Assembly: GCA_018971385.1 (NCBI GenBank) | Contig: JAGXAY010000010.1 | Span: 1-39,409 of the forward strand | Length of the DNA stretch: 39,409 nt | Origin: Acidobacteriota bacterium | GTDB lineage: Bacteria; Actinomycetota; Acidimicrobiia; Acidimicrobiales; RAAP-2 | Direction: 5' to 3' | In this document: in pieces, positions 26,391-35,478 of the stretch | How positions within the stretch are numbered: the stretch's first letter is position 1 | Layout: every line of letters starts with the position of its first letter | The notes under the pieces: model-generated | The model's input: the letters and a program-made list of their open reading frames with translations, nothing else | What the model was told of the DNA's origin: nothing | The model's database searches: none | Position numbers and translations under genes: made by a program

Positions 26391-27395
26391 GGTTTCAGTT
26401 GACAGCGTGACCTGCACTGGGTTTCGTTACCCAACTTTTCCTTGAATTCTGGCAGTCTTTTCCTCATAGAACGATAACTCGAACTCGACTGGCGCAACAT
26501 AGTCAATGAACGAGTGTCGACGGCGTTGATTGCAGAGTTCTCGATGTAGTCGAATTTGGTGTTGGTCGACTCAAGTCGCGTCTTCCACTTCTTGCGGTTT
26601 CGTAGTTCGTTTTGCGTGTTCGACTGGAACGACTCCATCATGGCATTATCGAACGCGTCACCGACCGATCAAAAGGACGGCATCGATCCTGCCGAACGAA
26701 TTCGTTCGATGAAGGACCCGGAGGTGAATTGGCCTTGGACCCCGTGGTCGGCGTCGACGGTCGAACCTCTCTTAGCGCGACGTTGCTTGATGGCCATGGC
26801 GAGCGTGTTGACGACGAGATTGGTAACTTGGATGGAGTCAATCGACGAGCCCACAATTCGTCGGCTGCAGGTATCGAGCGCACAGCATCAGATAACCTTG
26901 CATTCTCGCGTCGGATGTACCGTGATGTCAAAGACCCAGAGTTCATCCAGGGATGAACGTTCGAAATTGGACTACACAAGATCATCTGACTTCGGGTTGC
27001 CCTTGATGCGCTTGACCTTTCGTGGATCTGGGATGTCGGTAATTTAGACCTCGAGCATCAGAATTGTTACGAGCACGCGGCTAACGTGAGTCCCGCGGCC
27101 CTTAGTCAACTCCGCGTGCACGCGGCGGGACTCGTAGGTGCCTCGGGTGTCCGCCTACACCTCACGAGTCAGTCCAGTGAGCCACTCGCGACGAATCTTC
27201 GTGGGCGTCATTGGACGGGTCTCGGCGAGGTAATACCCGGAACTCGAGTTCCCCAGCACCTCACAACACTTCTTCACTCTGAACCCGGCGCCGACGAGCG
27301 TGTCAACCACCGGATGGGCCCTATTGTGCAAGGTACCTCTTTGTCCAGCAAATCGTGCGCGCGCCGCAGGATCTCGACTTCAGCTTCGAGTTCGC
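26391..27395 (-). mobile_element. Degenerate IS3-family element (right part), fused to an IS21 fragment
   Basis: Contains the end of orfA (minus strand, about 27395-27316: RIRELEAEVEILRRAHDLLDKE, the OrfA coiled-coil tail) and a dead orfB. A terminus-like TGTCAACTGAAACC reads outwards at 26391-26404, similar to ends of actinobacterial IS3 elements. The start of orfA and the left terminus are missing because an IS21 fragment begins at about 27396. Base composition over 26400-27000 is lower in GC than the flanks. Confidence 0.75.
26427..27316 (-). pseudogene. IS3-family transposase OrfB, inactivated
   Basis: Conceptual translation through stops gives an IS3 DDE transposase: YYLAETRPMTPTKIRREWLT, then GTYESRRVHAELTKGRG, DELWVFDITVHPTRE, CSRRIVGSSIDSIQ, STVDADHGVQ, AFDNAMMESFQSNTQ, and, after a frameshift near 26537, NQRRRHSFIDYVAPVEFE. 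Five in-frame stops interrupt it (after TREV, MLEV, DDLV, CKVI and SMPSF). The DDE catalytic positions remain recognisable, so decay is mostly by nonsense and frameshift changes. It cannot make an active enzyme. Confidence 0.85.
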
Positions 27396-28279
27396 GAATG
27401 CGGCGGCGCGATCGGCGGCAGCGGAATCATCGCCTGCCGGTCCTGTTCGAACAGCTCCACCGGCTTCGCACCCAGAGCGCGCACGCGGCGGCTGTTCGCC
27501 CGCGGCAGCCAGCCGTGCAGCTGTACGTTGAAGTCTTCCGGTGAGGCGAACACGCTCCCGGGGAGGAACGACGTCTCGAGGTACTGGTTCGCCCGCTCGA
27601 CGACGTCCTTGAACTCCGGGTCTCGGGCAGGCGCGAGCTTCAGACTCGTGCCCAACGCCCCGGTGAACGCAGAATCGGCGGTCGTCGGCTTGCCGGCGCC
27701 GCCGAACGCGGCCTCCCGGTCCCACACCAGCGTGCGCGGGACGCGGCCGATCGCCTCGAGCAGCTGCCACATACCACTGGTGAGATCACCGGCCTGACGG
27801 GACTGAAGCATCACCGCGCTGATCACCCGCGAATACGCCAGCACCATCACGAGCACCGGCAGCACGCGTTCCTGCCCGGCACCCACTGGGATCTTCACCG
27901 CCAGGAACCACAAATCGCAGTGGATCGTCTGCCCGGGCAGGAAGGCGAGCCGGTCGGCCGGATCGACGCCCCGGTACTCCGGCCGCAGCTCCGCGACCTT
28001 GGTACGCAGGATCGAGCTCGAATGCGCCCACCCGATCCGCTCCGCAATCACTGAGGCCGGCATCCGCGGGTACGAGGCTAGCAGCGCCCGGATCCACGGC
28101 TCGGCCTAATCCGCGAACCTGGGACGCGGGGGCCGCTCGTACCTCGGCGGCGCCGCTGAGCGCAGCGCCACCCTCACCGTGTTGCGTGAGAGTCCGAGGC
28201 AACGAGCGATCTCCTCGATCGGAAGACGCTCAGAACGATGCAACCGGCGGATCTCCGCCCAGTCCTCCACCCTGATCAC
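27396..28279 (-). pseudogene. istA: IS21-family transposase IstA, truncated and with a nonsense codon
   Basis: From GTG 28279 (preceded by GGAGGG) the frame gives RVEDWAEIRRLHRSERLPIE and a helix-turn-helix EIARCLGLSRNTVRVALR, then a TAG at 28106-28108 after RPRFAD. It continues in the same frame with RMPASVIAERIGWAHSS, the DDE core GQTIHCDLWFLAVKIPVGAG, VLVMVLAYSRVISAVM, GRVPRTLVWDREAAFGG and DPEFKDVVERANQYLETSF. IstA normally continues about 100 residues further into a Mu-type C-terminal domain; here it ends after IPLPPIAPP at the junction with IS3 DNA. It is not functional. Confidence 0.88.
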
Positions 28280-28336
28280 CCTCCAAGAACACCAAAGGGG
28301 GTCAGATTTCCCTCGGCACCCGGGGGTCAGTTTTCA
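27396..28336 (-). mobile_element. Truncated IS21-family element (istA 5' part and one terminus)
   Basis: One IS21 end is present with two transposase-binding-type repeats, GGGGGTCAGATTTC at 28297-28310 and GGGGGTCAGTTTTC at 28322-28335, 25 bases apart. The element then runs through istA and stops abruptly at about 27396, where IS3 sequence begins. The istA 3' end, istB and the other terminus are absent. Confidence 0.8.
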
Positions 28337-28665
28337 CGAAGCAGCGACACGCTGGTTTCAAGGTCTCGTTGACGGTTCCGCTCGACTTTGTCCGACCAGT
28401 AGCCGGCGTTCGACATGGGCCGCGTGTAGTGGGCCTCGCAGCCATGCCAGAAGCATCCGTCGATGAACACGGCCACCCGGGGGGCAGAAAAAACCATGTT
28501 CGCCGTGCGCCGGATGTCTCTCTCCGGGCGCGCATTCACGCGATAGCGCATGCCGCGCGCGTGGGCGTTGCGGCGTACAGTCAACTCAATGCTGGTGTCC
28601 CGGCGGCGGTTTGCTTGCATCACTTTGCGAGCCGCTGGGCTCGATGCCCATGACGCGGAGCCCAT
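28327..28665 (-). pseudogene. vsr: Vsr-type mismatch endonuclease, truncated by the IS21 end and lacking the catalytic Asp
   Basis: The 112-residue frame reads ASSPAARKVMQANRRRDTSI, then ELTVRRNAHARGMRYRVN, RRTANMVFSAPRVAVFIDG and CFWHGCEAHYTRP, the Vsr order of motifs. The HGC zinc/His region (CFWHGC) is kept, but the position that is Asp in active Vsr (usually TADMVF) is Asn, codon AAC. The protein stops after SVSLLREN exactly where IS21 terminal sequence begins, so the last 30-40 residues, including the segment after EAxGW, are missing. It follows dcm by 32 bases, as Vsr genes do, where it would nick T:G mismatches from deaminated 5-methylcytosine. Confidence 0.8.
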
Positions 28666-28697
28666 ACTCGAACCTTACGCAGGGCCTGCTCGGCGGC

Positions 28698-30029
28698 TCA
28701 AACGATCGCGGGCTGCCCGTGCGCCTTCGCTCGGGCTTTGTCGAGCTGCTCACGAGCCTTCGCCGCACGCGCGTCAGCCATCGAGAGCATCGGGACATCC
28801 GGTGTCTCGTCGAGGAAAGCGCGGATGGCCCGTCCATGCAGCTCGGTGAATCGCGGCGGCACAGCCTCGCCGATCATCTCGCGCAGGTTCGTGTGCCCCC
28901 ACCGCTTCAGCGCGTCGCCCCATTTGAAGTCGGTGGGAAGCGTCTGGATATGGGCGCACTCGTAAGGGCTCAGAAGCCGGTTCTCCCAGGGGTGGATCGT
29001 CTTGTCGCTTCCGACGTGGCCGCTCGCGGTCGTGACCGTCGACGCGGGAGCATCGGCTTTCATCCGCGTGTAGCTGCTCGTGCGGAAGCCCTTGACGAGC
29101 CGCCAGGAGTCCCCGTCCTTGACGACCGGCCGGAGCAACGGCGCCCCGCATGCAGAGCAGATCGCGACATCGGGGTCTTGCGTGGTCGCGGAACAGGACG
29201 AGCACTGCTGGTTGGTCCATGCACCCTTGCCAGAGTTTGGCGGGATCGCTGCGACCATCCGGTACTGGCGATCGTCCCACACCGGGACGAAGTGCATGGG
29301 GTTGGCCGGGTCAGCGGCCTTCTGAGTGTCAGACGCGTCAAGGGCGCCGGCCGAGAGTTCGTGAAGCGACTCCGTGATCGTCACCTGCTTCCCGCCCCAA
29401 TCGCTCGCGTGCGTGGGAACGGGAAACGCCGAAGAACCTTCGTGCTGGGCGAGCCCCCGCTCATCCTTGCGGATCAGGGTGAGGAAGGAACGCTTGCGCG
29501 TCTGGGGCACCCCCCAGTCCGCGAGGTCAGCGATCATCGCAAAGACCTCATAGTCGGCGGAGAGAGCTTCGATGAGAAGCAGCGCGGCGCTGATCGGACC
29601 GCCGGTTGCGGGGTGCGGAACCACGCGCGTGAGGAAGGCCGGCACGTTTTCCACAACGATCGCGCGTGGCTTGAGCTCTCGGGCGACTGCCTCAATCACG
29701 GTGACCAGGAGGTTGCGCGGGTCGCGGCCGCCGGCCGTGTGATCGTCGTGGCTGCCGAGGCCGCCGCGGGCGCTGCTCATCCCCTGGCAGGGTGGGCAGG
29801 CGGCGAGGAGGTCTGGCCGCTTCACCCCCTCGGAAGCTCTCCACTTGTCGATAACGGTCGTCCAGGTCTCCCGCAGGTCTCCGGGCACGCCAACGGCCGT
29901 CGGATGGTTGGCAAGCGCCACCGAGAGCCGATTGGAGTTGAGTTCAGCCATGACTTTGAACTCAAAGCCGGCCTTCTTGTAGCCGACATCCCCTGCGCCG
30001 CAGTTGGAGAACAAACTCAGGGCCTTCAC
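28698..30029 (-). CDS. DNA (cytosine-5) methyltransferase, Dcm family, with zinc-ribbon insertion
   Basis: A 443-residue C5-methyltransferase. Motif I is ALSLFSNCGAGDVGYKKAG, motif IV carries the catalytic Cys in LLAACPPCQGMSS (about residue 80), motif VI is IVVENVPAFL, motif VIII QTRKRSFLTL, and motif X-like GEAVPPRFTELHGRAI near the end. Between VIII and X a CSSC...CSAC zinc ribbon (about residues 270-297) interrupts the target-recognition region. The recognition sequence cannot be read. The GTG start overlaps the stop of the upstream ATPase as GTGA, so the two are coupled. It lies in the mobile island next to Vsr, forming the modification arm of an R-M-like module. Confidence 0.93.
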   Translation of the reverse strand: MKALSLFSNCGAGDVGYKKAGFEFKVMAELNSNRLSVALANHPTAVGVPGDLRETWTTVIDKWRASEGVKRPDLLAACPPCQGMSSARGGLGSHDDHTAGGRDPRNLLVTVIEAVARELKPRAIVVENVPAFLTRVVPHPATGGPISAALLLIEALSADYEVFAMIADLADWGVPQTRKRSFLTLIRKDERGLAQHEGSSAFPVPTHASDWGGKQVTITESLHELSAGALDASDTQKAADPANPMHFVPVWDDRQYRMVAAIPPNSGKGAWTNQQCSSCSATTQDPDVAICSACGAPLLRPVVKDGDSWRLVKGFRTSSYTRMKADAPASTVTTASGHVGSDKTIHPWENRLLSPYECAHIQTLPTDFKWGDALKRWGHTNLREMIGEAVPPRFTELHGRAIRAFLDETPDVPMLSMADARAAKAREQLDKARAKAHGQPAIV

Positions 30030-32092
30030 GGCGCACCCGTCTGGAGGGCATTGGCGGCAATCGCCGCATCATCCCTCGCCTGGAGGAATGCTTCGTTGGT
30101 CCGGCGCGCACGATTGCGGAAGTCATCCCAGGAAAGCTGGAAGACCTCGTTGGCGCCGACGACCGTGTCGTACGCCTGCTGCTTCATCGGGTCCTTGATC
30201 GCAACAGAGTCCACGACAAGGTCAATCCGCCACTTCCTTGGAAACTCCGCAGCCATGTCCGGGTTGTTCGCGAAGAACTTCCGAAGCGCGTCCACATACC
30301 TGAAAAGTCGGGTGAAGTCCTCGTCGTCCAGGGCATGGCCGGACGCCTTAATTTCTACGAAGTGGAGCATTCCGCCGACGGCGACGAGCGTGAAGTCGGG
30401 TCGCTTGTTCTCATACTCGATGACGAGCGTGGCGTCGATGTCGTGCTCGCGCTTGAGGTAGTTCTCGAACGAGGTCTTGAACGTCTTGAGGCTCTGGTTC
30501 GCGGTGATGACCGTCCAGTCGGGCTGGATGAGCCAGGGCGCCTCGGTGATGATGCGCTGCAACGCGGCCTCGTCGCGAGCCGTGTTGAAGATGATGCTGT
30601 CGAGCTGGTCGAGCACGCGCACCCGCTCGCTGGCGATCTGTGCGTAAGAGGCTGCCTCTGCGACGCGAGTCTTGCCGAACAGATCGACCAGCTCTTCGAG
30701 CGTCGGCTCCTGCCCGCCGGTGCGAGTGCGCTCGAAATCTTGGAACGCGGTGACGAGTGCCTGATGGGGCGCGACTGAGAGGATGACCTGCGCGAGCCCC
30801 TCGACATATTCGGTGTCGGTGAGCTCGTCCTCGGCTGCGAACCCCCCGATGCTGTCGCCGATGCTCAGCGCTACTTTGATGACGGACTCGTCCGAGAAGC
30901 GCTCGCGCGCGCGACGCTCGAGGTCCGCGACCTCGCGGAAGCGCTTCTTGACTTTCTCGCGTCTCGGCTGGCGGCCCAGGCGGCCGATCTCGCGGACGAT
31001 GTTGGCGCCCCATGCCCTCAGCGCGGACCCCTTGTCGGACTCCCACAGGATGGACTGTCGGTCTGTTCGGACGAGGTCGTCGTCGTCATCATCATCGAGC
31101 CAGTCCGCGTGTATCTCTCCGACCATGTATGAGCGGGTCGCGAACTCGCCGGTGAAGCCGGCAGGCTGCTCGAAGTCTCGAGTGGTCGCCACAATCTTGC
31201 CGCGCGCGTAGATGCGCACCCCGGCCATCTCTTCATTGCGGTAGGACTCGGTCGCCATTGCCACCCAGCCCGAGACGTGCAGAAGTGTGCCGTCCTCCAG
31301 CGTCACCGGCCTGGTGCTGAGGTCGATGCGGGTCTCGTCCACGACATTGATCTGAAACTTCTGCATCGGAAGCGGCGGCTCTGTGGGCCTGCGCGAGTCT
31401 CGCACGGTCACGTCGAAGTCCGCGGCGGCCAGGGCGAATCGGCGCTCAACCTGCCGCATGAAGACTCCCGCGTCGGGCACTCGCTTCGGGAGGAAGCCGG
31501 TCAGCACGACCTTCGTGCCGGAGCCAGGCTGGTAGGTGCCGTCGAGGGCGCCCTTTTCGAGCAGGACCGGAACATCGCTGTCTTCGCCAATGATCTTGTC
31601 GAAGTCCATGAGGAAGTGGCTCGTCAGATGACCTGCCGCCGTCTTGTCGCCGCCCGACGAGATGACTTCGATTCGCTTACATATGCCGAATGGCGCCAGC
31701 TTTCCGATGCCCTTGCGGCCCATCACCGGCCGGTTGAACCTGCGGCTGCGCGCACCAGCGCCTCCGGCCTTGCGGCGGTCTGCGCCGACTCGAAGGTAGT
31801 AGGCGCGCGCCTCATCGGGAGTGAGACCGTGTCCGTTGTCGCTGACGGTCACTGTCCATTCCGGCAGTGCAGGGTCTTGGACGCTGAGCAGAGTGGCGAG
31901 CGGGAGCTCAACGCTGACCTCCGTGGCATCTGCGTCATAACTGTTAGCGACCAACTCGGCGACGACGGCGCTCACCCGGTCGTACAACTTCACGCCGAGC
32001 TTGTCGATGGTCAGGCGGGAGATTTTGAGTTCGTAGCCGTCATCGTCAGCCTCCTCGGGGGCAACAACGGCTATGGTCTGACTCACAAACAA
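30026..32092 (-). CDS. MORC/MutL-type GHKL ATPase with C-terminal PD-(D/E)XK-like nuclease
   Basis: A 688-residue protein. The N-terminal GHKL ATPase shows the N-box VVAELVANSYDADAT (about residues 41-55), DNGHGLTPDEARAYY and the lid GRKGIGKLAPFGI. The middle part is helical with an Asp run (WLDDDDDDDLVRTD). The C-terminal region has RPDFTLVAVGG followed by LHFVEIKASGHAL (about residues 563-585), a D...ExK pattern of PD-(D/E)XK nucleases. GHKL ATPases of this kind accompany Dcm and Vsr in the MORC-type restriction systems described by Iyer, Abhiman and Aravind; the protein may be the DNA-cleaving or clamp subunit. The TTG at 32092 is the longest start; GTG 32086 is equally likely. Coupled to dcm by GTGA. 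Confidence 0.82.
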   Translation of the reverse strand: MFVSQTIAVVAPEEADDDGYELKISRLTIDKLGVKLYDRVSAVVAELVANSYDADATEVSVELPLATLLSVQDPALPEWTVTVSDNGHGLTPDEARAYYLRVGADRRKAGGAGARSRRFNRPVMGRKGIGKLAPFGICKRIEVISSGGDKTAAGHLTSHFLMDFDKIIGEDSDVPVLLEKGALDGTYQPGSGTKVVLTGFLPKRVPDAGVFMRQVERRFALAAADFDVTVRDSRRPTEPPLPMQKFQINVVDETRIDLSTRPVTLEDGTLLHVSGWVAMATESYRNEEMAGVRIYARGKIVATTRDFEQPAGFTGEFATRSYMVGEIHADWLDDDDDDDLVRTDRQSILWESDKGSALRAWGANIVREIGRLGRQPRREKVKKRFREVADLERRARERFSDESVIKVALSIGDSIGGFAAEDELTDTEYVEGLAQVILSVAPHQALVTAFQDFERTRTGGQEPTLEELVDLFGKTRVAEAASYAQIASERVRVLDQLDSIIFNTARDEAALQRIITEAPWLIQPDWTVITANQSLKTFKTSFENYLKREHDIDATLVIEYENKRPDFTLVAVGGMLHFVEIKASGHALDDEDFTRLFRYVDALRKFFANNPDMAAEFPRKWRIDLVVDSVAIKDPMKQQAYDTVVGANEVFQLSWDDFRNRARRTNEAFLQARDDAAIAANALQTGAP

Positions 32093-32170
32093 AGACTAGC
32101 CGGGGTCGGCGACCCTGGCTTCTTCCGCGTGCCGGTGCGCCTGCTCGACCTCAAAGCATCCCCACTCTAG

Positions 32171-32186
32171 GCGCTGCGAGCAGCGC
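32171..32186 (-). terminator. Hairpin directly after the relaxase stop codon
   Basis: GCGCTG-CGAG-CAGCGC is a perfect 6-bp stem with a 4-base loop, starting one base after the relaxase stop (32187). The outer CTCT/AGAG can extend pairing. There is no T-run, so strength is uncertain. It separates the relaxase remnant from the R-M module and may insulate it. Confidence 0.45.
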
Positions 32187-34325
32187 TCAGAGCTGACGAG
32201 CAGATGTCCTCCGGGGACGTTCGTGTGGCTCGTCAGGGCTCCAATCGAGGTGCCTCGCCCGGTCGAGAGCCGCGCGGGCTTGGGCGGCGTCGATCTTCTG
32301 CGCGTCGCTCTCCGCTGGTGCTCCGAGCGGGGTGGCGTCGGTGATGCCGTAGCGGTCTCGGTAGGCAGCCACGGTGCGCGCGGCGTGCCGCCACGATGCC
32401 GCGGCGCGGGGCTGCTTCGGTGGGTTGCCGAGGAGCTTCGTCCAGTCCTGGTGCTCGGTGAGGGCGGTGTCGAGGAGCGCGTCGACGCGGGTCTCGATGA
32501 GGTCGCGCCGTTCGGTGAGCGCCTGCCGGAGGTCCGGGCTCATGGTGCCGGTGGCTTCGGGGACGAGCCCGGCAATGAGCCTTGGTGCTTTCCGTGTGCG
32601 GCCGGACCCGGCTGGTCGAGCTGTGGCTTCGGCGACGCGGTAGCGGAGGACGGCGGCGATGTCGTCGGCGTGGGCGAAGCCGCGCGCGGCCACCGGGCGT
32701 GGCTGCAGCGTCTCGATGTTGTGCTGGTTCGCCTCGGCTCGGCGCAGTTTGACGGCCAGGGCGCCGAACGCTGGGGAGGCGATCGTGGCCTCGGCTTCCT
32801 CGTCGGTGAGTCCGGAGGCCCGGATGAGGTTCGCCCAGCGGTCGTGTTGCGCCGCGGCGGCGATCGTCTCGTACTCGGCTGCGAGTTGGGCGATCGAACC
32901 CCATGCCTTCTGTTCGGCGGTGATGGTCTCGTGGGCGGAGAGTTCGGCGCCGACATGCTGGAGGACCCCGAACTGCACCGACCTGGCCGTCGCCTCGACC
33001 TCGTCGCCAGAGTGCGGTCCTTCATGGGAGTCGTCGGGCTTGTCGACGGTGACGTAGGCCATGTTCAGTTCTCGGCCGCGGGTGAGAGCGACGTATAGGT
33101 TCTCGCGCGTCATGCTCGCGTCGACCAGGACGTGTGAGCGGTCGACGGTGATGCCCTGCGCCCGGTAGGAGGTGACGGCGTAGCCGAGGTCGAGGTGTTC
33201 GGCCACATAGTCGGCTGGAAGCACGACTGACCCGCCCCACTTGCGGGTTGCGCGGCGGAGGGTGAGGGGGCCGTCGTCGCGGGCTTCGGTGACTGTCCAT
33301 CTGTCGCCGTTGCGGACCCAGCCGCGGCCGGCGCGCAGGCGGCGGTCGTTGTGCCGGGTGATGACCGAGTCTCCGACTGCGCCCCTCGTGCCGTCGTGCT
33401 GTTCGACCTCGCGCAGCGCGTTCACGGTGCCGTCCAAGATCAGGTCGGTACGGGCGCGCTGGTTGAGCACTTGGACGGATTCGTTCGAGTCGGTGACCAG
33501 CACCGTCGCCCGTCCGGCTTGTCGGTCGGCCCGCCATGCCGCGTAGGCGGTGTCGGCCATCGCCTACGCGGCGCCGCCGATCAAGCGGCCGTGGTTCATG
33601 TAGGTGTCGATGACTTCGGTGTGTCCGTGCCGCAGGCCGCAGGCCGAGGGAAGCGGACTTCTCCCACGGGTTCGTGAAGCGGTGGATGTCGACCAGTTCG
33701 GGTGCGTCGTGGCGGTCGTGGACGAGCAGCGCGAACGCGCCGGGGGCGGTCGGTGACTGGAGCTGGGCGTAGTCCCCGACGAGTAGCACCTTCGCCCCGG
33801 CCTCGGCGGCCAGGGCGGTGATGCGGTCGAGGGAGAGTGTGCCGGCCAGGGAGGCTTCGTCCACGATGACAAGCTGGCCGATGCTGAACGTCTCGCCGGT
33901 ACGGTCGTGCCGTCGAGCCACTTCGCGGTGTTCTCGGTCTGGATGCCGAGGTCATCGGCGAGGACCTGCGCGGCGACTGCGGACATGGCCGTGGTCTTGC
34001 CCGCACCCGCCGGCCCCACGAGGACATCGACGACGCGAGCTGGGACGGGGTCAGCCGCAGCGAAGCGGCTTCGGCGGCGTCTACGACCAGGCCGACGACG
34101 GCCTCCCAATCCTCGATGGTGGCGAACCTGTTGCCCATCGTCTGCCGGGCCGCCTCGGCCGTGAGGTTCCACCGCCGCCAGGTGGAGCGCTTCTCACCGA
34201 CCGCCTCGACCACGCTTCCTCCGAGGGACGCGATCACGTCCAAGGGCATGTCGTCGGCCCGGAGCAGCAGCGGCTCCTCGTTTGCCGCGACCTGCCGCGC
34301 CCACGCTGTCGCGTTAGCGCCGAGG
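32187..34325 (-). pseudogene. MobF/TraA-type conjugative relaxase-helicase, degraded
   Basis: Pieces of a TrwC/MobF relaxase C-terminal helicase are spread over several frames. From upstream: ANATAWARQVAANEEPLLLR and RSTWRRWNLTAEAARQTMG; then a deletion to VDVLVGPAGAGKTTAM (Walker A), another deletion, ENTAKWL, a frameshift to SIGQLVIVDEASLAGTL and KVLLVGDYAQLQS (Walker B region). A 7-bp tandem duplication (GCAGGCC twice at 33632-33645) shifts frame again, a TAG at 33564-33566 follows HGRLIGGAA, and a long intact stretch carries GYAVTSYRAQGITVDRSHV and NLYVALTRGRE. The N-terminal relaxase domain is absent. Intact homologues nick plasmid DNA at oriT and drive conjugation; this one cannot. Confidence 0.85.
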
Positions 34326-34333
34326 ACGCGGCC

Positions 34334-35477
34334 GGCGGCACCGTTGGCCGTGCGCCGCTTGGATATCTCAACGTCCACAAGCGCGACGAGCTCGGCCGCG
34401 ACATCCCTACGGTCGAGCCCGATCCCGACCATGCCGCGCTGGTGCCGTGGGCCTTCGAGGCGTATGCGACCGGGAACTACTCGACAACGGCTCTGCGGGA
34501 GGATCTGATCGACCGCGGCCTGACGACGGTGCCGACACCGAAGCGCCACGCCAAGGCTCCCGGCCTGTCCACGATCCAGGCCATGCTGTCGAACCCGTAC
34601 TACAAGGGCGACGTGATCTTCCGTGGCGCCCGCTACCAGGGACTGCACGAGCCGTTGGTCAGTGCCGAAGTTTGGTACCGGGTGCAGAACGTCCTGACGG
34701 CGCACCAGGTCTCCGGGGAGAAGACGCAAGTCCACGAGCACTGCCTGAAAGGCACGATCTACTGCGACGACTGCGGCTCACGGCTGATGGTGACCCACGC
34801 CAAGAACCGGACCGGGGTCATCTACCCGTACTTCATCTGTGCGGGTCGGCACTCTAAGCGGACGAGCTGCACCCGGCAGGCGATGGGCGTGGTCGACATC
34901 GAGCAGAAGGTCGAGGACTACTACCGGCGAGTGCAGATACCCGAGCACATCGTCGCCGCGCTCCGGCACATGCTCACCCGCCAGTTCGATGACCTCCACG
35001 CCGAGGTAAGAAGGATCGAGGCACCCTCGCCGCCGAGCGCGACAAGCTCCGCGACGAACGACGAAGTCTCCTGCACGCCCATCATGCGGGGCCGTGCCGC
35101 TCGACCTGCTCAAAGAGGAATAGGACCGCATCTCGCGGCGCCTCACCTTCCTCGACTCCCGCATCGACGCCTCGCAGATCGAGTACGACCAGGCGAAGGC
35201 TCACTTGGAGGACTGTCTGGCCCTGGCCGGCAACGCCCACGCGATCTACATGAGCCTGGACGACTCGCTACGTCGCATCTGCAACCAGGCGTTCTTCGAG
35301 CGCATCAACATCTACGAGGACGAGGACGCCGACATCGTGGAAGCCCAGCACGGCGAGCCCTTCGACGCACTGTTCGATCCCGCACTCCAGGCCGAAGCAC
35401 TGGCCTACTACCAGCGGCTACAAGCGGGGTTGGATGCTCAAACCGGGCATGTCGCCGGTTTGAGCATCCACCATTAG
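34334..35477 (+). pseudogene. Large serine recombinase, C-terminal part, frameshifted
   Basis: Reads GGTVGRAPLGYLNVHKRDEL, then a recombinase domain (VPWAFEAYATGNYSTTALRE, LSTIQAMLSNPYYKGDVIFR), a zinc beta-ribbon (GTIYCDDCGSRLMVTHAKNR ... FICAGR ... TSCTRQ) and a helical tail (IPEHIVAALRHMLTRQFDDL). Frameshifts near 35020 and 35092 and a TAG near 35123 (Gln codon mutated) follow, then EYDQAKAHLEDCLALAGNAH and FFERINIYEDED to a stop at 35477. The N-terminal catalytic domain with the nucleophilic Ser is missing: upstream sequence is relaxase on the opposite strand. The end abuts the ISL3 terminus, which probably removed the last residues. Intact relatives integrate phages or integrative elements. 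Confidence 0.85.
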
Positions 35478-35478
35478 T

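Noticed and set aside
26315-26641. 108-residue minus-strand frame as an independent gene
   Set aside because: Its first part is the C-terminus of the IS3 transposase and the rest is out-of-frame translation after a frameshift.
28611-30461. A 616-residue open frame on the plus strand across the dcm and ATPase genes
   Set aside because: It is antisense to two well-recognised proteins, has no family resemblance and is rich in Arg, Gly and Val as expected of a shadow frame in high-GC DNA.
33818-34333. N-terminal 170 residues of the long frame containing the serine recombinase
   Set aside because: This part is antisense to the relaxase remnant and lacks any resolvase catalytic motif; true recombinase sequence begins at about 34334.
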